Below, one piece after another: positions 1 to 8,836 of a stretch of DNA of 64,000 bases. This DNA comes from Streptomyces olindensis (GTDB taxonomy: Bacteria > Actinomycetota > Actinomycetes > Streptomycetales > Streptomycetaceae): positions 62,001 to 126,000 of the forward strand of contig JJOH01000009.1 in assembly GCA_000696115.1 (NCBI GenBank). The letters are read 5' to 3'. The position numbers and the translations under genes were made by a program. The notes below the pieces were generated by a model that did not search any database, had not been told where the DNA came from, and saw only the letters and a list, made by a program, of their open reading frames with translations. The stretch's first letter is position 1, and every line of letters starts with the position of its first letter.

Positions 1-1
1 C

Positions 2-1633
2 ACGAGGATTCTCGAAGAGCGGATCGTCGAGCTGCAGACCAATCTGGCCGGCGTGTCCGCGCAGAACGAGCGACTCGCCAACACGCTCCGTGAGGCCCGT
101 GACCAGATCGTGGCCCTCAAGGAGGAGGTCGACCGGCTCGCGCAGCCGCCGGCCGGCTTCGGCGTCTTCCTGACGGCGAACGAGGACGGCACCGCCGACA
201 TCTTCACCGGCGGCCGCAAGCTCAGGGTGAACGTCAGCCCCAGCGTCGAGCTCGAGGAGCTCAGGCGCGGCCAGGAAGTGATGCTCAACGAAGCGCTCAA
301 CGTGGTCGAGGCCATGGAGTTCGAGCGTGTCGGTGACATCGTCACCCTCAAGGAGATCCTCGAGGACGGCGAGCGGGCCCTGGTGCTCGGGCACACCGAC
401 GAGGAGCGGGTGGTACGGCTCGCCGAGCCGCTGCTGGACGTGAACATCCGGCCCGGCGACGCCCTGCTGCTCGAACCCCGTTCCGGCTACGTCTACGAGA
501 TCGTTCCCAAGAGCGAGGTCGAGGAGCTCGTCCTCGAAGAGGTCCCCGACATCGGCTACGAGCAGATCGGTGGTCTCGGCGGCCAGATCGAGGCCATCCG
601 CGACGCGGTCGAGCTCCCGTACCTGTACCCGGACCTGTTCAAGGAGCACGAACTGCGGCCGCCCAAGGGTGTGCTGCTGTACGGACCCCCTGGATGCGGT
701 AAGACTCTGATCGCCAAGGCCGTGGCCAATTCACTGGCCAAGAAGGTCGCCGAGGTGACCGGCCAGGCCGCCGGCAAGAGCTTCTTCCTCAACATCAAGG
801 GCCCCGAGCTGCTGAACAAGTACGTCGGTGAGACGGAGCGGCAGATCCGCCTCGTCTTCCAGCGGGCCCGTGAGAAGGCCAGCGAGGGCACCCCTGTCAT
901 CGTCTTCTTCGACGAGATGGAGTCCCTCTTCCGCACCCGTGGCTCCGGTGTCAGCTCGGACGTGGAGAACACCATCGTCCCGCAGCTGCTCGCCGAGATC
1001 GACGGTGTGGAGGGCCTGCAGAACGTGGTCGTGATCGGCGCCTCCAACCGCGAGGACATGATCGACCCGGCCATCCTGCGGCCCGGCCGGCTGGACGTGA
1101 AGATCAAGATCGAGCGTCCGGACGCCGAGGCGGCCAAGGACATCTTCGGCAAGTACCTCACCGAGCGCCTCCCGCTGCACAGCGAGGACCTCGCCGAGCA
1201 CAGCGGCTCCAAGGCCGCGACGGTCCAGAGCATGATCCAGACGGCTGTCGAACAGATGTACGCCGAGTCCGAGGAGAACCGCTTCCTGGAGGTCACCTAC
1301 GCCAACGGCGACAAGGAAGTCCTCTACTTCAAGGACTTCAACTCCGGCGCCATGATCGAGAACATCGTGGGGCGGGCCAAGAAGATGGCGATCAAGGACT
1401 TCCTCGAGAAGAACCAGAAGGGCCTCCGCGTCTCCCACCTCCTCCAGGCCTGCGTGGACGAGTTCAAGGAGAACGAGGACCTGCCGAACACCACCAACCC
1501 GGACGACTGGGCCCGCATCTCCGGAAAGAAGGGCGAGCGGATCGTGTACATCCGTACGCTCATCACCGGAAAGCAGGGTGCGGACACCGGACGCTCCATC
1601 GACACGGTGGCGAACACCGGTCAGTACCTGTAA
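2..1633 (+). CDS. arc: Proteasome-associated AAA ATPase ARC/Mpa (5' end truncated by window)
   Basis: Hexameric unfoldase that recognises Pup-tagged proteins through an N-terminal coiled coil and feeds them into the 20S proteasome. The frame is open from base 2 with no start, so the N-terminus lies outside the window; the ATG-like start at 53 sits in the middle of the coiled coil. After the coiled coil come two OB folds (about 160-500), then one AAA module with Walker A GPPGCGKT (about 682-705), Walker B FFDEME (about 904-921) and a sensor-1 Asn in ASNRED. The protein ends in GQYL, the C-terminal tail that docks on the proteasome alpha ring in mycobacteria. A strong hairpin follows, so dop downstream may have its own promoter. 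Assignment is firm. Confidence 0.96.
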   Translation, partial: TRILEERIVELQTNLAGVSAQNERLANTLREARDQIVALKEEVDRLAQPPAGFGVFLTANEDGTADIFTGGRKLRVNVSPSVELEELRRGQEVMLNEALNVVEAMEFERVGDIVTLKEILEDGERALVLGHTDEERVVRLAEPLLDVNIRPGDALLLEPRSGYVYEIVPKSEVEELVLEEVPDIGYEQIGGLGGQIEAIRDAVELPYLYPDLFKEHELRPPKGVLLYGPPGCGKTLIAKAVANSLAKKVAEVTGQAAGKSFFLNIKGPELLNKYVGETERQIRLVFQRAREKASEGTPVIVFFDEMESLFRTRGSGVSSDVENTIVPQLLAEIDGVEGLQNVVVIGASNREDMIDPAILRPGRLDVKIKIERPDAEAAKDIFGKYLTERLPLHSEDLAEHSGSKAATVQSMIQTAVEQMYAESEENRFLEVTYANGDKEVLYFKDFNSGAMIENIVGRAKKMAIKDFLEKNQKGLRVSHLLQACVDEFKENEDLPNTTNPDDWARISGKKGERIVYIRTLITGKQGADTGRSIDTVANTGQYL

Positions 1634-1642
1634 AAGGCAGGG

Positions 1643-1687
1643 CGGCTGCGGGTGCCCTCGGCGGGTACCCGCAGCCGACTGTTTTTC
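1643..1687 (+). terminator. Intrinsic terminator after arc
   Basis: An 11-bp perfect stem (CGGCTGCGGGT at 1643-1653 with its complement at 1667-1677) is followed by a T-tract at 1682-1686. It lies 10 bases after the arc stop. The remaining gap to dop (1688-1867) holds no convincing gene; TAGGCT near 1748 could be a -10 element for dop. Confidence 0.75.
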
Positions 1688-1867
1688 AGGCCACGGCTGG
1701 AGCAACGCAATGACGCAAATGATCTCCCCACCAGCGCAAAGGCGTTCTAGGCTCTTGCGTACCGCCGAGTCGCGCAGTGCGGGGACGGGCACCGCACACG
1801 CAACCGAGCGCCAGCGGTATCTGAGTGGCGCCCACGACCGAGGGTGCCGCCGGGCAAGGAGGGCCGC

Positions 1868-3379
1868 ATGACCGTACGGCGAGTAATGGGCATCGAGACG
1901 GAGTACGGGATCTCCGTCCCCGGCCACCCCAACGCCAATGCCATGCTCACCTCGTCCCAGATCGTGAACGCCTACGCGGCGGCGATGCACCGGGCCCGCC
2001 GGGCCCGCTGGGACTTCGAGGAGGAGAACCCGCTGCGGGACGCGCGAGGCTTCGACCTCGCCCGCGAGGCCGCCGACTCCAGCCAGCTCACCGACGAGGA
2101 CATCGGCCTGGCCAATGTGATCCTCACCAACGGCGCACGGCTCTACGTCGACCACGCGCACCCCGAGTACAGCGCCCCCGAGGTGACCAATCCCCGGGAC
2201 GCCGTCCTCTGGGACAAGGCCGGCGAGCGGATCATGGCGGAGGCCGCGGAACGGGCCGCCCAGCTGCCCGGTGCCCAGCCGATCCACCTGTACAAGAACA
2301 ACACCGACAACAAGGGCGCGTCCTACGGCACGCACGAGAACTACCTGATGAAGCGGGAGACCCCCTTCTCGGACATCGTGCGCCACCTGACGCCGTTCTT
2401 CGTCTCCCGCCAGGTCTTCGCCGGAGCGGGCCGCGTCGGCATCGGCCAGGACGGGCACGAGCACGGCTTCCAGCTCAGCCAGCGAGCCGACTACTTCGAG
2501 GTCGAGGTCGGCCTGGAGACCACGCTCAAGCGCCCCATCATCAACACCCGCGACGAGCCGCACGCGGACGCCGAGAAGTACCGCCGCCTGCACGTGATCA
2601 TCGGCGACGCGAACCTGTCGGAAGTCTCGACGTATCTGAAGCTGGGTACGACGGCCCTCGTCCTGTCGATGATCGAAGACGGCTTCATCGCCGTGGACCT
2701 GGCCGTCGACCAGCCCGTTCGCACGCTGCACCAGGTCTCGCACGACCCCTCGCTCAAACGCCTCGTCACGCTCCGCAGCGGCCGGACGCTCACCGCGGTC
2801 CAGCTGCAGATGGAGTACTACGAGCTCGCGCGCAAGTACGTGGAGGAGCGGTTCGGGGCGGACGCCGACGACCAGACCAAGGACGTCCTGTCCCGCTGGG
2901 AGGACACGCTCACCCGGCTGGAGCACGACCCGATGAGCCTGGCCGGCGAGCTGGACTGGGTCGCCAAGCGGGAGCTCATGGAGGGCTACCGGCGCCGGGA
3001 CGACCTCGACTGGGACGCGGCACGACTGCACCTGGTCGACCTCCAGTACGCCGACGTGCGGCCCGAGAAGGGCCTGTACAACCGTCTGGTGGCCCGCGGG
3101 CGCATGAAGCGCCTGCTGGCCGAGGCGGACATCGAACGGGCCCGTACGGCGCCTCCTGAGGACACGCGCGCGTACTTCCGCGGCCGCTGCCTGGAGCAGT
3201 ACGCGGACGACGTCGCGGCGGCCTCCTGGGACTCGGTGATCTTCGACCTGCCGGGCCGGGACTCCCTGCAGCGTGTCCCAACCCTGGAACCGCTTCGCGG
3301 AACGCGTAATCACGTCAAGGAACTCCTGGACCGCTGCCGCACCGCGGAAGACCTGGTCAGGGTTCTGTCCGGCGGGTGA
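1868..3379 (+). CDS. dop: Dop, deamidase of Pup / depupylase
   Basis: 503-residue member of the carboxylate-amine ligase fold shared with PafA. In the Pup system it deamidates Pup ending in Gln and removes Pup from substrates. Visible landmarks: metal/ATP-site motif GIETEYG (Glu10), the Dop-specific insertion after it (about residues 40-80), the catalytic Asp95 in [12 protein letters not shown], and the [16 protein letters not shown] stretch shared with PafA. The ATG at 1868 is chosen because AAGGAGGG lies just upstream and the protein begins MTVRRVMG as in the family. Next gene is pup, 177 bases downstream. It is distinguished from the PafA at 8837 by the extra loop and HAHPEY motif. Confidence 0.96.
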   Translation: MTVRRVMGIETEYGISVPGHPNANAMLTSSQIVNAYAAAMHRARRARWDFEEENPLRDARGFDLAREAADSSQLTDEDIGLANVILTNGARLYVDHAHPEYSAPEVTNPRDAVLWDKAGERIMAEAAERAAQLPGAQPIHLYKNNTDNKGASYGTHENYLMKRETPFSDIVRHLTPFFVSRQVFAGAGRVGIGQDGHEHGFQLSQRADYFEVEVGLETTLKRPIINTRDEPHADAEKYRRLHVIIGDANLSEVSTYLKLGTTALVLSMIEDGFIAVDLAVDQPVRTLHQVSHDPSLKRLVTLRSGRTLTAVQLQMEYYELARKYVEERFGADADDQTKDVLSRWEDTLTRLEHDPMSLAGELDWVAKRELMEGYRRRDDLDWDAARLHLVDLQYADVRPEKGLYNRLVARGRMKRLLAEADIERARTAPPEDTRAYFRGRCLEQYADDVAAASWDSVIFDLPGRDSLQRVPTLEPLRGTRNHVKELLDRCRTAEDLVRVLSGG

Positions 3380-3486
3380 GGCCGATCGCGGGTACTCGGG
3401 AGAAGCCGGCCGGACAGGGTGGAAATTCCCTGGTCCGGGAATCATCGAGGTGGTCCCCGTACGTTGGAGCAACTGCGGGGCCATTG

Positions 3487-3510
3487 TCAGACCCGGCGAG
3501 TAGGGTCTGA
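3487..3510. promoter_or_regulatory. 8-bp inverted repeat in the pup leader
   Basis: TCAGACCC (3487-3494) and GGGTCTGA (3503-3510) form a perfect inverted repeat around an 8-base spacer, about 46 bases upstream of the pup ATG. It could be a dimeric repressor operator or an mRNA hairpin. No T-run follows, so it is not a terminator. Function is unknown. Confidence 0.45.
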
Positions 3511-3556
3511 TCTTGACCGAGCAACTGTGTCGGGCGAACCGAGCGGGGTGAGGGAT

Positions 3557-3775
3557 ATGGCGACCAAGGACACCGGCGGCGGACAGCAGAAGGCCACCCG
3601 GTCCACCGAGGAGGTCGAGGAGCAGGCGGCAGAGGCGCAGGCTTCCGAGGACCTCAAGGAGCGTCAGGAGAAGCTGAGCGACGACGTGGACTCGGTCCTC
3701 GACGAAATCGATGATGTGCTCGAAGAGAATGCCGAGGACTTCGTGCGCTCCTTCGTTCAAAAGGGTGGAGAGTGA
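3557..3775 (+). CDS. pup: Pup, prokaryotic ubiquitin-like protein
   Basis: 72-residue disordered, acidic small protein that is ligated through its C-terminal side chain to substrate lysines. The sequence starts MATKDTGGGQQK, has the helical ARC-binding part (DVDSVLDEIDDVLEENA) and ends FVQKGGE. The terminal residue is Glu, so ligation by PafA would not need prior deamidation; in species whose Pup ends in Gln, Dop must act first. The ATG at 3557 follows GTGAGGGAT, a close and weak ribosome site. It lies between dop and the nuclease-like gene, with prcB and prcA beyond, and is probably cotranscribed with them. Confidence 0.97.
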   Translation: MATKDTGGGQQKATRSTEEVEEQAAEAQASEDLKERQEKLSDDVDSVLDEIDDVLEENAEDFVRSFVQKGGE

Positions 3776-3812
3776 TTTAGCCTTCGATTCGAAGGTTGGC
3801 GGGGGGGTTGGG

Positions 3813-4406
3813 TTGTTCGACAGTGAAATCGTGAAGCGCTGCTCGCGGTGCAAGCAGTACAAGCCGCGAGCAGCCTTCGCGAGCAACAAGGCGATGAGGG
3901 ATGGTCTCCAGGCGTACTGCCGCGAGTGCTCAGCGGCGTACTACCGGCAGCGCCAGGATGCCCGAGGGAGGAAGCCTCGCCCGAGGGTTGCCGCGCCGGA
4001 AGGGCACAAGTACTGCCAGCGCTGCCGGGAGATCAAGCCGCACGCCGAGTGGGACCGCAACAGAACAGCTTCCGATGGCCTTTCGACGGCCTGCAAGGCA
4101 TGCCGAGCAGTCGAAGGACGTGCGCGTCATCTGAAGCGCCACTACGGGCTGACCGAAGCGGAGCGCGACGAGATGATCGCCTCTCAAAGGGGCCTCTGCG
4201 TGATCTGCCTGAAAGCTCCGGCTGCCCATGTGGATCACTGCCACAAGACGGGTAGGGTCCGTGGCGTACTGTGCTTCAACTGCAATTCGGCCATCGGCAA
4301 GTTGGGAGACGATCCCGACGCCGTCCGTCGGGCCGCCGCTTACTTGGAAGGAATCGCGTGGAAGCCAACACTCGTAGCACCGGGCGTCTACCAGCTGCCT
4401 TCCTGA
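3813..4406 (+). CDS. Endonuclease-VII-like HNH protein with duplicated zinc motifs, inside the proteasome operon
   Basis: About 197 residues from a TTG preceded by a G-rich ribosome site; GTG at 3831 is an alternative. Two copies of CxxC-x22-CxxC (Cys10/13/36/39 and Cys68/71/94/97) are followed by a recombination endonuclease VII-type HNH unit: CxxC at 129/132, [16 protein letters not shown] around Asp141-His142, and CxxC at 154/157. These features predict a structural zinc site and a metal-dependent nuclease centre. The last 49 bases overlap prcB, implying translational coupling. Base use looks less GC-biased than in its neighbours. From memory, a similar gene sits between pup and prcB in other Streptomyces, but no function in protein degradation is established. 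Whether it cuts DNA, and what DNA, is unknown. Confidence 0.85.
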   Translation: MFDSEIVKRCSRCKQYKPRAAFASNKAMRDGLQAYCRECSAAYYRQRQDARGRKPRPRVAAPEGHKYCQRCREIKPHAEWDRNRTASDGLSTACKACRAVEGRARHLKRHYGLTEAERDEMIASQRGLCVICLKAPAAHVDHCHKTGRVRGVLCFNCNSAIGKLGDDPDAVRRAAAYLEGIAWKPTLVAPGVYQLPS

Positions 4407-5203
4407 CGCCAGGCTCTTCCTCCTTCATGGACTTCCTCTCCGACTACCAGCCCGACCTGCTGCCGGGCAACAAGAAGTTGCCGCCCGTCCAGGGTGCCAT
4501 CGAGGCACCGCACGGCACGACGATCGTGGCCGTGACCTTCCCGGGCGGTATCGTCCTCGCCGGAGACCGGCGTGCCACGATGGGCAACGTCATCGCGCAG
4601 CGGGACATCGAGAAGGTCTTCCCCGCCGACGAGTATTCGGCGGTGGGCATCGCCGGTACGGCGGGTCTGGCCGTGGAGATGGTGAAGCTGTTCCAGCTGG
4701 AGCTGGAGCACTTCGAGAAGGTCGAGGGCGCGCAGCTGTCCCTCGAGGGCAAGGCCAACCGGCTCTCGACGATGATCCGCTCCAATCTGGGCATGGCCAT
4801 GCAGGGGCTGGCCGTCGTCCCGCTCTTCGCCGGCTACGACGTGGACCGGGAGAAGGGGCGGATCTTCTCCTACGACGTCACGGGCGGGCGTTCCGAGGAG
4901 CAGGGCTACGCGGCCACCGGCTCCGGGTCGATCTTCGCGCGCGGCGCGATGAAGAAGCTCTTCCGGGACGACCTCAGCGAGGCCGAGGCCACGACGCTCG
5001 TGGTCCAGGCGCTCTACGACGCGGCAGACGACGACTCGGCGACCGGTGGTCCCGATGTCGCCCGCCGGATCTATCCCATCGTCACCGTGATCACCGAGGA
5101 CGGCTTCCGTCGGCTCACCGAGGACGAGTCGTCCGAGATCGCGCGCTCCGTCCTGGAGCGGCGTCTGCAGCAGCCGGACGGTCCGCGGGCCGCGCTGCTG
5201 TAG
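4358..5203 (+). CDS. prcB: 20S proteasome beta subunit
   Basis: 281 residues, catalytic subunit of the 20S core. Starting at GTG 4358, with TTGGAAGGAATC as ribosome site, the propeptide is 53 residues and ends ...APHG before Thr54 of TTIVAVTF, the autoprocessed N-terminal nucleophile; Lys/Asp residues in GDRRAT follow. Length and cleavage position match, from memory, the S. coelicolor beta subunit. The start codon lies inside the upstream nuclease-like gene, and prcA follows after 68 bases, so the three are likely made from one message. Confidence 0.96.
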   Translation: MEANTRSTGRLPAAFLTPGSSSFMDFLSDYQPDLLPGNKKLPPVQGAIEAPHGTTIVAVTFPGGIVLAGDRRATMGNVIAQRDIEKVFPADEYSAVGIAGTAGLAVEMVKLFQLELEHFEKVEGAQLSLEGKANRLSTMIRSNLGMAMQGLAVVPLFAGYDVDREKGRIFSYDVTGGRSEEQGYAATGSGSIFARGAMKKLFRDDLSEAEATTLVVQALYDAADDDSATGGPDVARRIYPIVTVITEDGFRRLTEDESSEIARSVLERRLQQPDGPRAALL

Positions 5204-5271
5204 GCGGCGGGCGTTCTTGTGAGGGTGGTCCAGTGAACCGACGGAATCTTCAAGAGAGGGACGGATAACCG

Positions 5272-6033
5272 GTGTCGACGCCGTTCTATGTCTCACCCCA
5301 GCAGGCGATGGCCGACAAGGCCGAGTACGCCCGCAAGGGCATCGCCCGCGGCCGCAGCCTGGTCGTGCTGCAGTACGCCGACGGCATCGTGTTCGTCGGC
5401 GAGAACCCGTCCCGTGCGCTGCACAAGTTCAGCGAGATCTACGACCGGATCGGCTTCGCGGCCGCCGGCAAGTACAACGAGTACGAGAACCTGCGGATCG
5501 GCGGCGTTCGCTACGCCGACCTGCGGGGTTACACCTACGACCGGGGCGATGTGACGGCCCGCGGTCTGGCCAACGTGTACGCGCAGACGCTGGGCACGAT
5601 CTTCTCCAGCGTCGGGGAGAAGCCGTACGAGGTGGAGCTGGTCGTCGCCGAGGTCGGTGAGACCCCGGAGGGGGACCAGATCTACCGGCTGCCGCACGAC
5701 GGCTCCATCGTGGACGAGCACGGCTCGGTCGCGGTGGGCGGCAACGCGGAGCAGATCAGCAGCTATCTGGACCAGCGTCACCGGGACGGCATGACGCTGG
5801 CCGAGGCGCTGAAGCTGGCGGTGCAGGCGCTGTCCCGGGACACCAACGGCAGTGAGCGGGAGATCCCCGCGGAGCGGCTGGAGGTGGCGGTGCTGGACCG
5901 GACGCGACCGCAGAAGCGGAAGTTCAAGCGGATCAGTGGGCGACAGCTGTCCCGGCTCCTGGGGGAGGACGGGGCACAGCCGGAGGGATCGGAGCCGGAG
6001 TCGGACTCGGAGGGATCCGAGGATGCCGAGTAG
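5272..6033 (+). CDS. prcA: 20S proteasome alpha subunit
   Basis: 253 residues, forms the outer rings of the 20S proteasome and the gate that ARC docks on. N-terminus [28 protein letters not shown] is the gate and H0-helix region typical of actinobacterial alpha subunits; there is no propeptide and no N-terminal Thr nucleophile. The C-terminal tail from about residue 235 is acidic and low complexity ([15 protein letters not shown]). GTG 5272 is preceded by GAGAGGGAC. It is the last gene of the operon, followed by a strong terminator. Confidence 0.96.
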   Translation: MSTPFYVSPQQAMADKAEYARKGIARGRSLVVLQYADGIVFVGENPSRALHKFSEIYDRIGFAAAGKYNEYENLRIGGVRYADLRGYTYDRGDVTARGLANVYAQTLGTIFSSVGEKPYEVELVVAEVGETPEGDQIYRLPHDGSIVDEHGSVAVGGNAEQISSYLDQRHRDGMTLAEALKLAVQALSRDTNGSEREIPAERLEVAVLDRTRPQKRKFKRISGRQLSRLLGEDGAQPEGSEPESDSEGSEDAE

Positions 6034-6055
6034 CGTCCCGCCGCTCGTTCTTCTC

Positions 6056-6086
6056 ACGCGCCCCGGCTGTTTCGGCCGGGGCGCGT
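6056..6086 (+). terminator. Terminator after prcA
   Basis: A 12-bp perfect GC-rich stem (6056-6067 with 6075-6086) around loop TGTTTCG, starting 22 bases after the prcA stop. No U-run, as is common in Streptomyces. It closes the proteasome operon. The region 6087-6365 behind it shows no gene I can support. Confidence 0.7.
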
Positions 6087-6365
6087 GCGTTCGGCGGTGG
6101 GGCCCGGTGCCTGCGGCGGCCTGTGGCTGCTTCGGTGGGGGTGCGCGTGCTTGCGCCTGCCGCCGGGTGGTGGGTCGGGGCCGCGCCGGGGGGTGTCCGT
6201 CCTCGGAACGGCGCGATGGGGTGAGACACCGACTCGCCGGCGTTGACGCGCCAACCGCTGCGGGCGGACACCCCCCGACACGTCCCCTTGCGTGAGCCGG
6301 CGGCTGCGGGCGCGTCTCGCCTTAGCTGCGGGCAGGCGTGCCGCGAGGGGCGGCACGGGTGGGCG

Positions 6366-6417
6366 GTGGGGGTCCCCCCTGCTCGAGCGAAGCCGAGAGC
6401 TTGGGGGAGGCACCCCG
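6366..6417. repeat. Streptomyces interspersed palindromic repeat
   Basis: The element contains CCCCCCTGCTCGAGCG, loop AAGC, and CGAGAGCTTGGGGGAG, flanked by GGGG/CCCC arms, and folds into a long imperfect hairpin. From memory this sequence family recurs in intergenic regions of many Streptomyces chromosomes. Here it sits between the convergent ends of prcA and the LacI-type gene and may act as a bidirectional terminator. Confidence 0.6.
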
Positions 6418-6468
6418 TTCCGCCGGGTTGCGGGCCCACCCGGCCCCAGCACCGACGCGGGGGCGTAA

Positions 6469-7479
6469 TCAGGCTGGCGGTGCCGTGGAGCCCCGTACCA
6501 GCAGGTGCACCGGAATGTCCCCGCCCTCGGGTGAACGGCCCTCCAGGACCGCCAGAAGCGCCTGCATGCCCCGTTCACCGAAGAGCTCCGCGTCCAGGCG
6601 GACCGTCGTCAGCTCGGGGTCGATGGCCGTGGCCAGAGCCAGGTCGTCCACCCCGGTGACGGACACGTCGTCGGGGATGCGGAGGCCCAGCCGGCGGGCC
6701 GCCTTGTACGCGCCCGCGGCCAGCTTGTCGTCGTCGCAGACCAGCGCGGTGGGGCGCGGCCCGGGCACCGAGAGCGCGGCCTCCGTGGCGGCCACGGCGC
6801 CCTCGATCGAGATGGGGGCCCGGGCCGTGCGGACCGACGTGCCCGGTACCCCCGCCAGCCGCGCCGCCAGTTCCCGGGCCCGTACCTCGAACGTCCAGGA
6901 CGGCACGTCCGCCGCCAGGTGGAGGAAGCGGCGGTGGCCCAGGGACAGCAGGTGTTCGACGACTTGGCGGACGCCGTCGGCGATGTCCAGGTTGACCGTC
7001 GCCGCGCCGAGACTGCCCGCCGGGTCGCTGTCCAGCATGACCAGGGGCAGTGCCTCGCCGCGGATCGCGGTCAGCGCGTCCGCGGCCATGGACGAGGCGA
7101 TGACGCCGTCCAGGGCCGCCTGCGCGGAGGCGAAGGGGTCGCGGGCGGGTCCGATGCCCTCGGGGGAGGGGTACAGGACCACGCCGAAGCCGTGCTCGGC
7201 GGCGACGCGGGCCGCGCCCGTGTAGACGCCGGCGAAGAACTCCGTGGTCAGGGCCGGGACCACCAGCAGGACCGTGCGGGTGCGGCCCAGGCGCAGGTTC
7301 CGGGCGGCCAGGTTCGGGCGGTAGCCCAGGTCGCGGGCGGCCTCGCGGACGCGCTCTGCGGTCGCCTCCGAGACCCGGCCGCGCCACTTGTCGCCTAGGA
7401 CCAGGGAGACGGCCGCCTGGGAGACGCCGGCGGCCTGGGCGACGTCCCGGCTCGTGGGGCGGGTGCTGCCTCGTGCCAC
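6469..7479 (-). CDS. LacI-family transcriptional regulator
   Basis: 336 residues from GTG at 7479. N-terminal LacI helix-turn-helix (TSRDVAQAAGVSQAAVSLVLGD, about residues 8-30) and hinge helix (PNLAARNLRLG), then a periplasmic-binding-protein-like effector domain ending before VHLLVRGST. A longer reading from ATG 7521 lacks a ribosome site; GTG 7479 has GAAGGAG upstream. It is divergent from the MFS transporter at 7568 and so probably regulates it and itself. The effector is not identifiable from sequence; the ligand domain most resembles sugar or nucleoside sensors, but the target here is an exporter-like protein. Confidence 0.85.
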   Translation of the reverse strand: MARGSTRPTSRDVAQAAGVSQAAVSLVLGDKWRGRVSEATAERVREAARDLGYRPNLAARNLRLGRTRTVLLVVPALTTEFFAGVYTGAARVAAEHGFGVVLYPSPEGIGPARDPFASAQAALDGVIASSMAADALTAIRGEALPLVMLDSDPAGSLGAATVNLDIADGVRQVVEHLLSLGHRRFLHLAADVPSWTFEVRARELAARLAGVPGTSVRTARAPISIEGAVAATEAALSVPGPRPTALVCDDDKLAAGAYKAARRLGLRIPDDVSVTGVDDLALATAIDPELTTVRLDAELFGERGMQALLAVLEGRSPEGGDIPVHLLVRGSTAPPA

Positions 7480-7523
7480 CGTCGGGCCGCTCCTTCGTCT
7501 GGACTCGCGAACAGCGGCCATGG

Positions 7524-7550
7524 TACGTATGGGAGCCGACGTTATACGTA
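7524..7550. promoter_or_regulatory. Paired TACGTA half-sites, candidate LacI-type operator
   Basis: Palindromic TACGTA occurs at 7524-7529 and 7545-7550, exactly 21 bases (two helical turns) apart, within the gap between the LacI-type start (7479) and the MFS start (7568). The second copy sits in GTTATACGTAAAAC. LacI-family proteins bind short palindromes, so autoregulation and control of the exporter are plausible; this is inference. Confidence 0.4.
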
Positions 7551-7567
7551 AAACCTAGGGCGGGGAC

Positions 7568-8827
7568 ATGGCCACGGGATACCTGGAGATCCTTCGGGCG
7601 CGACACGCCGCCCGACTGCTCGTCGGCACGCTCGTGGGCCGGCTGCCCAATGCCACGGCGGCCATCGCGATCGTGCTGTTCGTCCGAGCCGAGGGCGGCA
7701 CGTACAGCCTGGCCGGGGCGCTGGCGGCCGTGTACGGCGTCGCCAACGCCGTGGGGCAGCCGGTGCTGGGCCGGCTCGTGGATCTGCGCGGGCAGCCGCG
7801 CGTGCAGCTGCCCGCGGCGGTCCTGTCCGGCCTGGCGATGGCCGCCTTCGCCTTCTGCGGCATCGGGTCGCTGCCCCTCGCGTACGGCGCCGTCGCGGCC
7901 GCCGGGCTCTTCACCCCGCCCCTGGAGGGCGGGCTGCGGGCGCTGTGGCCCTCCGTGCTGCGGCGGGAGGACCAGGTGCACACGGCGTACGCCATGGATG
8001 CCGTGGCCCAGGAGGTGATGTTCACCGTCGGGCCGCTGCTGGTGACGCTGTGCGTGTCCCTGTGGTCGGCCCAGGCGGCGCTGCTCGTGCTGAACGTCGT
8101 CGGGGTGCTCGGGGCGCTGTCCGTCGTCGTGTCGCCGCCCTCGCGCGCGTGGCGGTCGGCGCCGCGCGAGGCGCACTGGCTCGGCGCGCTGCGCTCGGCG
8201 GGGCTGCTGGCCCTGCTGGCGGCGTTCCTGTTCATCGGGATGGCGCTCGGGTCCATCACGGTCGCCTCGGTGCCCTACGCGGACGAGCACGGCGGTGACG
8301 CGGTGTACGGCTGGCTGATGGCCGCCCTGGGGTTCGGCGCGCTGGTCGGCGGCACCGTCTACGGGGCGCGGCAGTGGGCCGGTGAGCCCGCGCGGCGACT
8401 CCAGGTGCTCGTGGCCCTTCTGGTGGTGTGTTACCTGCCGCTGATGCTCATGCCGGACGCCGTGCCCATGGTGGCGCTGACCGCGCTCGCCGGGGTCTTC
8501 CTCGCCCCCGCCATCGCCTGCGCGTTCGTCCTGGTCGACCGGCACGCCCCGCGCGGCACGGTCACCGAGGCGTTCTCCTGGCTGGTGACGACGTTCACCG
8601 TGGGCCACTCGGTCGGAACGGGCGTCGCGGGGCCCGTCGTCGAGGCGGGTGGGGCCCTGTGGGGCTTCGCCGTGCCCGGTGTCGCGGGTGGCGTGTCCTT
8701 GCTGGTTTTGAGCGCCACAGGACGGGTACTCGCAGCTCCCGGCCAGGGAGCGGTCGTTGCGGCCGGTTCGGAAAATGATCCAAACCGTGCCGTCGAACCC
8801 CGTTTCAGTTCAGGGGATCGGGCGTAA
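7568..8827 (+). CDS. MFS transporter
   Basis: 419 residues with about twelve hydrophobic segments, typical of major-facilitator exporters; the N-terminal half has the loop-2 motif GRLVDLRGQ. Start ATG 7568 has GGGCGGGGAC upstream. The C-terminal 40 residues are hydrophilic. It is divergent from the LacI-type regulator and its stop lies 9 bases before pafA, so read-through into pafA is possible. Substrate cannot be told from sequence. Confidence 0.85.
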   Translation: MATGYLEILRARHAARLLVGTLVGRLPNATAAIAIVLFVRAEGGTYSLAGALAAVYGVANAVGQPVLGRLVDLRGQPRVQLPAAVLSGLAMAAFAFCGIGSLPLAYGAVAAAGLFTPPLEGGLRALWPSVLRREDQVHTAYAMDAVAQEVMFTVGPLLVTLCVSLWSAQAALLVLNVVGVLGALSVVVSPPSRAWRSAPREAHWLGALRSAGLLALLAAFLFIGMALGSITVASVPYADEHGGDAVYGWLMAALGFGALVGGTVYGARQWAGEPARRLQVLVALLVVCYLPLMLMPDAVPMVALTALAGVFLAPAIACAFVLVDRHAPRGTVTEAFSWLVTTFTVGHSVGTGVAGPVVEAGGALWGFAVPGVAGGVSLLVLSATGRVLAAPGQGAVVAAGSENDPNRAVEPRFSSGDRA

Positions 8828-8830
8828 TGT
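8825..8830 (+). promoter_or_regulatory. Candidate -10 element giving leaderless pafA mRNA
   Basis: TAATGT lies 6 bases before the pafA ATG at 8837 and no Shine-Dalgarno sequence is present in GCGTAATGTTCCCTC. A start site at the A of the ATG would make the message leaderless. No clear -35 hexamer is seen. Confidence 0.4.
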
Positions 8831-8836
8831 TCCCTC

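Noticed and set aside
731..3889. 1052-residue open frame on the minus strand across arc and dop
   Set aside because: Shadow of high third-position GC; low-complexity Val/Leu/Gly/Asp/Arg translation with no domains, opposite to well supported genes.
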